Positions 37,195 through 46,000 of a DNA stretch of 64,000 nt are shown here, in pieces (within the stretch, counting starts at the first letter, position 1; each line of letters starts with the position of its first letter). Source of the stretch: Shewanella litoralis (lineage in GTDB: Bacteria > Pseudomonadota > Gammaproteobacteria > Enterobacterales > Shewanellaceae); the NCBI RefSeq assembly GCF_009828585.1, contig NZ_WSRZ01000019.1:1-64000 (forward strand), written 5' to 3'. The position numbers were made by a program, and so were the translations under genes. The notes under the pieces were generated by a model. That model ran no database searches, was not told where the DNA came from, and saw only the letters and a list, made by a program, of their open reading frames with translations.

Positions 37195-37232
37195 TAGGCT
37201 TAAAATAAATTCTACAATTAATTCAATAGCCT
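37195..37232. promoter_or_regulatory. Candidate upstream activating sequence for the Fap promoter
   Basis: An imperfect inverted repeat, TAGGCT ... AGCCTA, spans 38 bp and is centred about 100 bases before the -24 element. This is the usual distance of enhancer sites for sigma-54 activators. A further GCCTAT occurs at 37141. It could instead be a weak transcription stop for the activator gene. Confidence 0.35.
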
Positions 37233-37312
37233 AGATTTATATCATCTCATTGTTAAGACTTCCCTTTGAACGTTGAAAACCTATCAAATTGAAATATATG
37301 CCTTTTTTATAT

Positions 37313-37328
37313 TGGCACAAGGGTTGCT
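37313..37328 (+). promoter_or_regulatory. Consensus sigma-54 (-24/-12) promoter of the Fap operon
   Basis: TGGCACAAGGGTTGCT fits the sigma-54 consensus TGGCAC-N5-TTGCW at every defined position, with GG and GC 12 bases apart. Transcription would start near 37339, about 22 bases before the first fap ATG and just ahead of its GGAAGGA ribosome site. Confidence 0.9.
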
Positions 37329-37361
37329 ATATCCTTGTATCAAGTATGGAAGGAACATCTT

Positions 37362-37979
37362 ATGGATATCATTAGCAAAGTACATTGCAAGCATTTGCAA
37401 CTGTCATTAAAGCGAGGGATGCAATTAAGCATGTTATTGCTGGCTGCACAATCTCAAGCTGATGATTCGAGTGTTATTGGTTCACATGTATTGCAAGGTG
37501 CAGGACGTGCGAGTATTAATCAGGCCGCAGGCGACTTTAATATTCAGTCTAATAGCCATGCAGTGGGATACAGCACTGCTATTAAAACGATTAATTATCA
37601 TATATTGCCGCAATCAGAATCGGTATCTGATGTGAATAAACAATTTACAACGGTAATAGATAGCCAAGCCTTTGCGCTATTTCAGGGGTTAGTCAGTGTT
37701 AATCAAGTGAGTGGTGAGCTCAACATGCAAGCCAATATCGGCAGTATTGCGATGGATTCAACACTCGAAACCATCATGGGCCAGGGATTAAGTGACTCAG
37801 CATTAACCCAGGTGTCGAGCCAATTTGCCCCTTCAACTTATCAACTATCACATTATCAAGCCGAAATTGCTCCAGACAGTTTTCTGGATGCCCAAGGTGT
37901 GATGCAAGTTAATCAGATTTCTGGCGATAAAAATATTGCCATTAACCAGTTCTCGTTGCAGTTACCAAACGGGAATTAA
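37362..37979 (+). CDS. fapB: FapB-like minor amyloid/nucleator subunit
   Basis: A 205-residue exported protein with a signal peptide (basic n-region, core MQLSMLLLAAQSQA). Three amyloid-type repeats share the pattern V/I-N-Q-x-x-G-x-x-N-I/M-Q: residues about 48-65 (GRASINQAAGDFNIQSNS), 109-126 (GLVSVNQVSGELNMQANI) and 178-195 (GVMQVNQISGDKNIAINQ), separated by linkers of about 43-52. The same motif forms the FapC-like neighbour. In Pseudomonas FapB is thought to seed FapC fibres. A TTG at 37335 is in frame but would lie within the promoter-leader; ATG 37362 has the ribosome site. Confidence 0.8.
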   Translation: MDIISKVHCKHLQLSLKRGMQLSMLLLAAQSQADDSSVIGSHVLQGAGRASINQAAGDFNIQSNSHAVGYSTAIKTINYHILPQSESVSDVNKQFTTVIDSQAFALFQGLVSVNQVSGELNMQANIGSIAMDSTLETIMGQGLSDSALTQVSSQFAPSTYQLSHYQAEIAPDSFLDAQGVMQVNQISGDKNIAINQFSLQLPNGN

Positions 37980-38004
37980 TTATCATCGATCGGAGGAAAG
38001 GAAG

Positions 38005-39075
38005 ATGAAAAAACTAACTCTAGTGCTAAGTATTGCAGCAATAATGAGTGGTTCTGCATATGCAAATGGAATGACAGAGACAGACAGTAGTGTTGAATTA
38101 GATAAAAAAGTAAAAGTGACCAAAAAATTAAGTTACGAAGGTGCCGTGACCATAGAAGGAAACATTTTTGCCAACGGGCTTGGTATGGCTGTCGTTGAAA
38201 ATGTTCAAGAGTCCAGTGCCAACATGGTTGTGAATTCTTACCATGATAATGAGGCTCAGATTACGGGTAACGCGTTTGAAAATTCAAGCGGTAATATTGG
38301 TGTTAACCAGGCTGCCGGTGAGTTTAATGCGCAATCAAACTCAGCAGCATTAGCAGCAATTGATGCCGGTTTTGCATTTGGTTCTGGTGATGCTGAAATT
38401 TTCAGCACACAAGTGGGAGGATTTAATACTGTATGGAATGATGCTTCAACCAATACATCGACCATCGACGGCGCTTCATTTATGAATGCGACAGGTAATA
38501 TTGGCGTTAACGTGGCTGCGGGTAATAATAATCTGCAAGCAAACAATATGGCTGCATCGACTTACAGTGGCGCATTAGGTGAAGCGAGTGTGTCGAATGT
38601 TCAGCAAACCGGGCATAACTATTCAGATAATATTAGTGTGGTGCAAGATTCAATAGAATATGCCCAGGTCAACTTTGCTTTAAATGCTGAAGGTACATAT
38701 GACGGTGAGTCATATTTGGCTGAAGCTTATTATCCCGAGGTTATCCTAGAGGGGGATGGCGAGCATAATAGTGGCGATGGTGTGGTTCGAGGTCATATCG
38801 ACTTTGATACTGAGAATCCATCTGGTGCTGAAGTCATGACCTTTAATGAAGAAGGTGATTTAGATCTGAATGGTACTGTGAGTGGTGTTTTACCATACTT
38901 TGTGCAAACCGTGACTCAAAAAACCAACAACTCTTCTATGTTAGCTGGCACTGCTTTCCAGGGGGCGTCGGGTAACATTGGCGTTAACTTGGCAAGTGGT
39001 ACGGGTAATTTGCAGTCAAATAACCTTTCGTTGGTGAGTATCACTACTGCCACAGATATTGTTTCAGGTGAATAG
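38005..39075 (+). CDS. fapC: FapC-like major functional amyloid subunit
   Basis: A 356-residue exported protein with a clear signal peptide (MKKLTLVLSIAAIMSGSAYA). Three strong repeats have the core GNIGVN-x-A-G-x-x-N-x-QxN at about residues 95-114, 162-181 and 321-340. The linker between repeats 1 and 2 is short (about 47 residues) and that between 2 and 3 long (about 140, acidic). The mature chain is acidic, rich in Asn, Gly and Ala, and has no Cys at all, so the C-terminal CxxC reported for Pseudomonas FapC is missing. The ribosome site GGAGGAAAGG is the strongest in the operon, fitting the most abundant product. Confidence 0.85.
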   Translation: MKKLTLVLSIAAIMSGSAYANGMTETDSSVELDKKVKVTKKLSYEGAVTIEGNIFANGLGMAVVENVQESSANMVVNSYHDNEAQITGNAFENSSGNIGVNQAAGEFNAQSNSAALAAIDAGFAFGSGDAEIFSTQVGGFNTVWNDASTNTSTIDGASFMNATGNIGVNVAAGNNNLQANNMAASTYSGALGEASVSNVQQTGHNYSDNISVVQDSIEYAQVNFALNAEGTYDGESYLAEAYYPEVILEGDGEHNSGDGVVRGHIDFDTENPSGAEVMTFNEEGDLDLNGTVSGVLPYFVQTVTQKTNNSSMLAGTAFQGASGNIGVNLASGTGNLQSNNLSLVSITTATDIVSGE

Positions 39076-39102
39076 CTTATTAATCAAACGTTATGAATAA
39101 GG

Positions 39103-39120
39103 CAGGGGGGCAACCCCCTG
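39103..39120 (+). promoter_or_regulatory. GC-rich hairpin between fapC and fapD
   Basis: CAGGGGG pairs with CCCCCTG around a GCAA tetraloop, 28 bases after the fapC stop and 9 before fapD. Only a short AT stretch follows and no T-run, so it looks more like an mRNA-stabilising or processing hairpin than a full terminator. It may allow more FapB/FapC than FapD-F to be made. Confidence 0.65.
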
Positions 39121-39129
39121 ATTCATATT

Positions 39130-39834
39130 ATGAGTAACATAACTTCAACAATGATTATCTTATCGGTCGTGGTCAATTTTATTATCCCTTCTAGCAGCCT
39201 TGCAGCCAATATACCTCTTACAGGGGTTGTGCCTGGAATGGGAACCTATTCTAAACCGATACAAAGTATTCGAGAACGCAAGTTTGAGCATGTTATCGAG
39301 CAAAAAACTGACTTTTCTTGTGGTGCAGCGAGTTTAGCCAGCTTGTTAAAGTTTGCCTATGACCGCCATGAGATTAATGAGCAAAAAGTGCTTATTGGCA
39401 TGTTAGAACACGCCGACTTAGGTTTGGTTAAAGAGCAAGGCTTTTCATTGTTAAATATGAAGCGTTACCTGCAATCTCAAGGGTTAAGAGGTCGAGGTTA
39501 TAAGGTAGGTGAAGCGGAGATGTCGTTATTAAAAATTCCAGCTATCGTCCTGCTTAATGATGGTGGCTATAGTCACTTTGTGGTTTTTCGTCGTCATGAC
39601 GAAGGTGAAGTGTATTTAGGCGATCCCGCGCTCGGTAATAGAATTATGAGCATGGATGAGTTTAATCAAAAATGGAATGGCGTAGTGTTTGTGGTGATAG
39701 GTCAAGATTATCAGCGCGATAACCCTTTATTACATCCAAGGGCTAAATTAACGCTTAATACACTTGATCCATTATCGCCGATGACAGATGCCGAATTGCT
39801 CGAATTTGGTTTTTCATATTCAGACATGCTTTAA
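39130..39834 (+). CDS. fapD: FapD-like C39-type cysteine protease
   Basis: A 234-residue protein with an N-terminal export signal (MIILSVVVNFIIPSSSLAA) and a C39 peptidase-like domain. The triad is visible: Cys64 in TDFSCGAASLASLL, His in GGYSHFVVF near residue 154, and Asp in YLGDPALGNR near 169. Conserved Gln58 (EQKTDFSC) would form the oxyanion hole. In Pseudomonas FapD is required for Fap secretion, and a substrate within the Fap system is assumed. No strong ribosome site is seen; the preceding hairpin may influence its translation. Confidence 0.85.
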   Translation: MSNITSTMIILSVVVNFIIPSSSLAANIPLTGVVPGMGTYSKPIQSIRERKFEHVIEQKTDFSCGAASLASLLKFAYDRHEINEQKVLIGMLEHADLGLVKEQGFSLLNMKRYLQSQGLRGRGYKVGEAEMSLLKIPAIVLLNDGGYSHFVVFRRHDEGEVYLGDPALGNRIMSMDEFNQKWNGVVFVVIGQDYQRDNPLLHPRAKLTLNTLDPLSPMTDAELLEFGFSYSDML

Positions 39835-39844
39835 GGAGGAAGGT

Positions 39845-40558
39845 ATGAAATTAGGCATGATGCTTTTATTGGCTATTACAACTCCCGTAATAGCGAGCCC
39901 ACCTTCGCTGTCAGTATTTACACACAGCCAAGTGTTAACAGACTTTGAACTAGATTCAATGAAAGGTAAGTACACCAATAATGGTCAAGATTATTATTTT
40001 GGCCTGCAAATGCAAACACAATTTATTCAAGATAATGGCGTTCAGCAACAAGTGGGAATGCAAATAGAACTCAGCCAAGTCGATAATCAACCTTCGATAA
40101 ATATTACGATTAGCGACCCCAACGCCGTTGATAGTCAAAATGGATTCCAGTTAGATTCGTTAGGACAATCTGCTGGTTTACAGCAACGGATTCAAATAGC
40201 GGGAAGTGAAAACCTGGCTGTAAATGAGCTCGATATGGCTCAGGGGCGATTAGTGCCGTTATTGCAAGGTATTAATATAGCTGTCGGTACGACCTTGGTT
40301 AGCCAAAGTGGTGACACTACTTTTTCGGCTAATGCGAATACTGTGGGTTACCAAATTGCACTGGCCAGTAGCAATGTGAGTCAAGGGATTAACTATCAAG
40401 ATGGCAATGGTCAGTTAGTACAGAGTATTTTTATTGATGGACTCAATCAAGGAGTGATAAACCAGTCTACAATAAGGTATGACGGTATGCCTGTTGGACC
40501 AATACAGTCAAATATACTTGGTAGGCAAATCAGTGATTTAACCTCATTAGGTTTTTAA
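39845..40558 (+). CDS. fapE: FapE-like exported accessory protein
   Basis: A 237-residue protein with signal peptide MKLGMMLLLAITTPVIASPP. The segment after it, VLTDFELDSMKGKYTNNGQDYYFGLQMQTQF when read in full, has the look of the conserved N-terminal block of FapE (an L-x-x-M-x-G-K-Y motif, then YFG-x-Q-M). The remainder is rich in Gln and Asn. In Pseudomonas, FapE is a minor component of purified fibrils; its function is unclear. The frame is open from 39788 inside fapD, but the ATG at 39845 follows AGGAGGAAGG and gives the signal peptide. Confidence 0.7.
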   Translation: MKLGMMLLLAITTPVIASPPSLSVFTHSQVLTDFELDSMKGKYTNNGQDYYFGLQMQTQFIQDNGVQQQVGMQIELSQVDNQPSINITISDPNAVDSQNGFQLDSLGQSAGLQQRIQIAGSENLAVNELDMAQGRLVPLLQGINIAVGTTLVSQSGDTTFSANANTVGYQIALASSNVSQGINYQDGNGQLVQSIFIDGLNQGVINQSTIRYDGMPVGPIQSNILGRQISDLTSLGF

Positions 40559-40587
40559 TTCATTCTGTACGAGCCAAGGATGTGTTT

Positions 40588-41907
40588 ATGAATAAGAAAT
40601 GGACCTCAGCTGCCGCAGTCGTATTGCCAAGTTTGCTGGTAATGCCTGCGTATGCTGCAGACACTCATTCTCAACCCGCCTCTTTATCGACTTTATCTGA
40701 GCAAGACATTGCTGAACTTAAGCAGAAGTTGATTCAATTAAACCAACAAATTAAGTTGCAGCAACAAACGATTAATCAGATGGCACAGCAGGTACTCAAA
40801 CAAGAGGCATTAATAAGGCAAACCACCACAACAGAGGTCGCATCTGCAACTCCGCAGACCGTTTCGCCAGCGGAGCCGCAAGCCACACAAAGACCGCGAA
40901 CAGAATCTTCGCAGCAAACCGTGGCCTCAAGTCATGTATCTGAAAGAAAAAAAGCACCTGATCGGGCAAGAAGTACAGATGACGTACTACAAGAGGCGCA
41001 TAACGTATTTACCCGCAAGTTTACTGTCGAACCTTCATTTACTTACAGTTATTACAGCCGAAAAGATCTTATCCTCAGGGGCTTTTTAGCCTTAGATGCG
41101 ATATTTTTAGGTAATTTAAATTTGGACCGCATTCGCACCAACACTACTCAACTTGATCTCACAACACGTTATACATTAAATGATGCCTGGCAGTTTGAGA
41201 TAGGATTGCCGTACCTTTATCGCTGGAGTCAATATGACTCTGTGGGTGAGGGGAATTCTAGTCAACGTTATGAAACGGCTAAAATTAGTGGCGGCCAAAT
41301 TGGTGATGTTAGTGCTGCCGTTTATTATCGTCTTAATACTGAGTCTTATGATTGGCCAGATTGGGTGTGGAACTTTCGAGTACGCGCTCCGACAGGAAAA
41401 GATCCATTTGGTATAGCGTTGGAAACCTCGGATTCTGGTAATTTAACTTATCCTACAGAAATGGCTTCAGGTTCTGGAGTCTGGAGCGTGTCGACAGGAT
41501 TTAGTCTAGCTAAAACCTTTGACCCTGCTATTGTATTTTTTAATTTAAATTATGGCGCAAGTTTCAAAGAAGAGTTTGATGATTTATCTGGCGCTGCTGG
41601 CAAAAGTCCTGGGGAAATTGATTTAGGCAATTACCTTGATTACAGCTTAGGGTTAGCATTTGCTGTATCTGAAAGAATGAGTTTAAGCATGAGCTTTAAT
41701 CAACGTTTTTACAGTAAAACCAAGCAAAGACCTGAAGGTGGTGAATGGGAGAAAATACCGAGAACTGACACTAACACGGCCAGTTTAGGCATTGGAGCAA
41801 CCTTAGCGTTATCGCCTAATTTGTCAATGGTGACATCTATCGGTGCAGGGTTAACGGAAGACTCACCCGATTATCAAATTAGTTTACGCTTTCCTTACCG
41901 TTTCTAG
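40588..41907 (+). CDS. fapF: FapF-like outer-membrane amyloid secretion channel
   Basis: A 439-residue outer-membrane protein. After a signal peptide (cleavage near AYAAD), residues about 35-75 form a Gln-rich coiled coil (ELKQKLIQLNQQIKLQQQ), matching the trimerising periplasmic coiled coil known for FapF. A Pro/Thr/Ser-rich linker and a short helix (STDDVLQEAHNVFTRKF) that may act as plug follow. The rest is a beta-barrel with alternating strands and a terminal Phe (FPYRF), as outer-membrane proteins require. FapF secretes Fap subunits across the outer membrane. A GTG at 40582 is in frame; ATG 40588 is better spaced from AAGGAT. Confidence 0.85.
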   Translation: MNKKWTSAAAVVLPSLLVMPAYAADTHSQPASLSTLSEQDIAELKQKLIQLNQQIKLQQQTINQMAQQVLKQEALIRQTTTTEVASATPQTVSPAEPQATQRPRTESSQQTVASSHVSERKKAPDRARSTDDVLQEAHNVFTRKFTVEPSFTYSYYSRKDLILRGFLALDAIFLGNLNLDRIRTNTTQLDLTTRYTLNDAWQFEIGLPYLYRWSQYDSVGEGNSSQRYETAKISGGQIGDVSAAVYYRLNTESYDWPDWVWNFRVRAPTGKDPFGIALETSDSGNLTYPTEMASGSGVWSVSTGFSLAKTFDPAIVFFNLNYGASFKEEFDDLSGAAGKSPGEIDLGNYLDYSLGLAFAVSERMSLSMSFNQRFYSKTKQRPEGGEWEKIPRTDTNTASLGIGATLALSPNLSMVTSIGAGLTEDSPDYQISLRFPYRF

Positions 41908-41909
41908 TT

Positions 41910-41961
41910 TATACCCTGATGCAGTTTGATATCGTTATGATTCAAGCTGCATGAAGGTATA
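41910..41961. repeat. Palindromic hairpin after the Fap operon with TATACC ends
   Basis: TATACCCTGATGCAGTTTGA faces TCAAGCTGCATGAAGGTATA, pairing at 17 of 20 positions around a 12-base loop. It starts 3 bases after the fapF stop. It probably ends transcription in both directions, although no long T-run follows. The TATACC ends recall the repeat at 14446-14711. Confidence 0.65.
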
Positions 41962-41978
41962 GATTATTGATGTCTTAC

Positions 41979-42890
41979 TTATCCCATCATCGAGTGCAAC
42001 GATTCTTGGCTGGTATAACGTTTCGTGAAAAAGTCTAAAAAGGCACTAATGTTACTGGCGAGTTGTCGCCGACTTGAATACACCCCGTAGACTTTAAACG
42101 ACTCCATTGGCCATTCTTGTAAAATAGGCACCAGGCTGCCAGAGGCCAGCTCTTGTTTACAGCTGGTGTTGGATAACATCGCAATGCCAAAATCATCAAG
42201 TGCTAATCGTTTTACCATACTGGCACTGTTCACCCGCACTTTACGTTTAAACGTGGCCATCATTTTTCGATTGCCTTTACCCAATGGCCAAATGGGAGCC
42301 GATAATGTTGTGCCAAGTAATATGCCATTATGTTGGGCAAGTTCTTGTGGCGTTGCTGGGCTGTTATGTTTTTTAATGTAGCCAGGGCTGGCCACAAGAA
42401 TGGGTTGGCGTTCAAACAATAATCTGGCAACTAAATCGGACGACTGCAATGGGCCATATTTAATCGCAATGTCATAACCTTCACCCACTAAACCGACATC
42501 ATTATCGGTAAACTGAATGTCGAGTTCAATGTTGGGGTAAAGTCGCATAAAGCTTGAGCATAAATGCCCAATCACATCTTGTGAAAATGACACAGGAATA
42601 GCAATGCGTAATGATCCTGAAATATCATTATGAGTATTCTCAATAATCGCTTTGGCAGCTTCAATCTCGTGACTAATGGAATCACAATGCTGAAAAAACA
42701 GTGCGCCAACTTGAGTCAGGCTCAAATTTCGGGTGTCGCGTTGTAATAAACGCACCCCAAGTTGCTCCTCTAATTGGGCAACTTTACGACTTATTGTTGA
42801 TTTAGGTTGTCCGATGTCTCGTGCTGCTTGGGAGAAACCTTTGGCTCTTACCACCGCTGCAAACAGCATCATACCGTTCAAATCGGGCAT
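41979..42890 (-). CDS. LysR-family transcriptional regulator
   Basis: A 303-residue LTTR. The N-terminal helix-turn-helix is GFSQAARDIGQPKSTISRKVAQLEEQLG, followed by the usual linker helix and a periplasmic-binding-protein-like effector domain (residues about 90-295). It is divergent from the acetyl-CoA carboxylase gene (128 bases apart) and convergent with fapF. LTTRs often control the divergent neighbour, but no T-N11-A operator was proven and the effector is unknown. Confidence 0.92.
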   Translation of the reverse strand: MPDLNGMMLFAAVVRAKGFSQAARDIGQPKSTISRKVAQLEEQLGVRLLQRDTRNLSLTQVGALFFQHCDSISHEIEAAKAIIENTHNDISGSLRIAIPVSFSQDVIGHLCSSFMRLYPNIELDIQFTDNDVGLVGEGYDIAIKYGPLQSSDLVARLLFERQPILVASPGYIKKHNSPATPQELAQHNGILLGTTLSAPIWPLGKGNRKMMATFKRKVRVNSASMVKRLALDDFGIAMLSNTSCKQELASGSLVPILQEWPMESFKVYGVYSSRRQLASNISAFLDFFTKRYTSQESLHSMMG

Positions 42891-43018
42891 TTTAGTCTCA
42901 CTGTCTCATTTATGGAACAAAGCGTCCAAGGTAGTTTATATGGTAATTTACCTACTAACAAAGTTATATTTACGAGCTATAAAAAATTTCAGAGGCTATA
43001 TAAGCAGAGGATCTAAGG

Positions 43019-46000
43019 ATGACCAGCAAAAAGCAGCCCGCTAACAAGACTCAAGCACTATCGGCTGACCCACTTTTCTTACAAGCTGAACACTTGGCTA
43101 AAGATTTTTCATTATTTCCTGCTCATAACAAGCAGAGTTTATCTGAAGAAGTGAAAGGACTATTAAATGAAGACGCGATTCAAGCTAATTTAAAAAGTTT
43201 AGCGTCTTTAGATGTTGACGGTTACGTGACAAAAGTAATCCAACCCACTTTGGATAAAAACCGCCCTGGGGCGAAGCGGATGATCGCGGACTTAAAAGGC
43301 AAAATTATTGCTGAAAGTCATGCGGGTCCGTTTTACCGTGCAGAGGTGGAACTTAATTTTGGTACGCGTACCCGCCGAATCGGTTTTATCGCTCAAGAGC
43401 GAACCACTGCCAATGGCGCGTGGATGCCAGAGCATCACCTGGCCGCATGTAAAGCGATTCGTCATTTTGCTCAACTGTCGATGCCTATTGTGTACTTAAT
43501 TGATACACCGGGCGCAGATGCTGGTGAAATTGCTAACAGCCAAAACCAGGCGCATTCGATTTCTAAAGCGATTGCCGAAAGTGCCAATGTTGATGTGCCA
43601 ACAGTCGGTATTGTGATAGGTGCGGGTTATTCTGGTGGTGCGATTCCATTAGCTGCCGCTAACATCTTATTGTCGGTTCGCGATGGTATTTTCAACACAA
43701 TTCAGCCGCAAGGTTTACAAAGCATTGCACGTAAGTACAACTTGTCGTGGCAAGAGTGTGCTAAGTCTGTGGGTGTATCGCCAGAAGAGTTATATACCTC
43801 TGGTTGTATTGACGGCATTGTTGACTTTTCTCCGTCTGATAAAGACGAGCGTCAGCATAATTTACGCCGTGCGATTATCAGCTCAATTGAAGCGGTTGAA
43901 CGTGCAGCAATGAATTTTGTGCGCGACTCGAGCGATTTAAAAGAGCATTACGACCGCAGTTTACAGCGTTTCTTGACGCCGTCTAAAAACCTTGTCACTT
44001 TAGAAAATAATACCGGGTTGTCGGTCGCCAGCGACCCGACCATGTATCACAACATTTTTGGTAGTGCATACCGTTATTTGCGTTACCTAACGCTGCGCAG
44101 TCGTATTCAATCGATTTCTCAAGAGCAGTATGGTCGTTTATCGAAAGTGAGTGTGCCAGAAGGCGACTTGTTAGCGCGTATTAAGCAAGAGCAAGAGCGC
44201 GTATTCCAGGCATGGTTAACAAACCCAGATAAACTGGTTTACGACGAAGAGCTTAATAAGCTTTGGTCTACTTTTAGTACCAAACGTGGTGAGATTTCAA
44301 CTGAACGAAACATGATTACGCGCTTTATTTTGGGTGAACCAAAAGAGAACTATAAGAAAGCACGTAAAGCTTTGTTATTCAACATCGGTTGGTCTTTGTA
44401 TCACCGCTGGAAAAGTAACGCTGCTAACAACTTCAACGGCTTAATTAAACATTTAGAGTCGTTACCAAAGTCGGCTACTCAAGCCCCATGGCCTGAGCTA
44501 AATCAACTGACGGTACTGGATATCGTGGTTAATGATGAGCTGCGTGAAGACTTTATTTGGCAGTGTCATAACGTGCTTATTTTTAACGCGTTATACGACA
44601 ACGTTGTGGGCAGTTTAGCGTCGATTTCGAAAGAAGCGATGATGTCTAAAAGTTTGTCACGCGAATCTGTTGATAAGTTACTACATAAGTCTATCGACAA
44701 TGCGCTATCAACTAACGACAAAGCCAATGACAAGAATAAGTTCTATAAGTGGCTTAAATACTTTATGGATCAATCTAACCGTGCTGAGTTATTAACGCGG
44801 GTAGAGCAATGGAAGAGCGTGGGTTTCCCGCAGTTAAACGATTCATTATTCGTTATTTTGACTTACTTTTTCGAACGCTTATTGCCTGAGTATTTCGACA
44901 GTGAAGAAGATCACGACAAATACACCGGCACAATTAACCCTGTGCGTATTGGTCGTCGTAAGGATTTCTGGAACCGCTTAACCATGGGTTACCAAGACTT
45001 ACTGATCCAGAAAGTGCTTCGCGAAGAGAAAAAGCAAGGCAAGATGGGCTGGGAAAATGTCATCAAGCAGTTCTTTACTAAGTTTGATGAAGTTGATGCC
45101 GACAAAATGTCTGCTAACTTGCTTAACTTCCCCGGTTTCCGTTTATCGATTGAAGATGCCATTGACAAAAAGATCCGCCCTTGCGGTCTGATTACTGGTT
45201 TAGCTGACTTTAATAACAACGGCACTAAATTACGTGTGGGTGTTGCTGTATCAAATACGGCATTCCAAGCGGGTGCATTTGATATGGCCAGTGCTGAGAA
45301 GTTTAGCGCGCTATTAATCGAATGTGCTAAGCGTAAATTACCGGTAATTTGTTTTATCAGTTCTGGCGGTATGCAGACTAAAGAAGGTGCAGCGGCGCTA
45401 TTCTCAATGGCTGTGGTTAACGACCGTATTACGCGTTTTATTCGTGATAATGAGTTGCCAGTATTAATGTTTGGTTTTGGCGACTGTACCGGTGGCGCAC
45501 AGGCGAGTTTTGTGACTCACCCATTAGTGCAAACCTATTACTTGTCTGGTACTAACATGCCGTTTGCTGGTCAAATGGTTGTGCCGGCTTATTTACCGTC
45601 AACAGCAACGCTATCTAACTACTTGTCTAAAGTACCGGGTGCGATGACTGGATTGGTGCATAACCCATTCTGCGAAACATTAGATGCACAATTATCTGGT
45701 ATTGATCCGTTAATGCCTTTGCCAACGGCTAAAATTGAAGATGTGATCAGTAAAGCCTTATCTTCACTTGTGCCAGAAGTGGCTGAAGTAGAAGAAGAGA
45801 TTGTGCAAGACGATCCGCGTGCCTTGATGAAGCCAATCGCTAAAGTATTAGTGCATGCGCGTGGTTGTACAGCGGTGAAACTTATCCGTAAAGCACACGA
45901 TAACAATATCAATGTGGTGTTAGTTGCGTCAGATCCTGACATGACTTCAGTACCAGCAGATATGCTGAAAGAAAACGATAAACTGGTTTGTATTGGTGGT

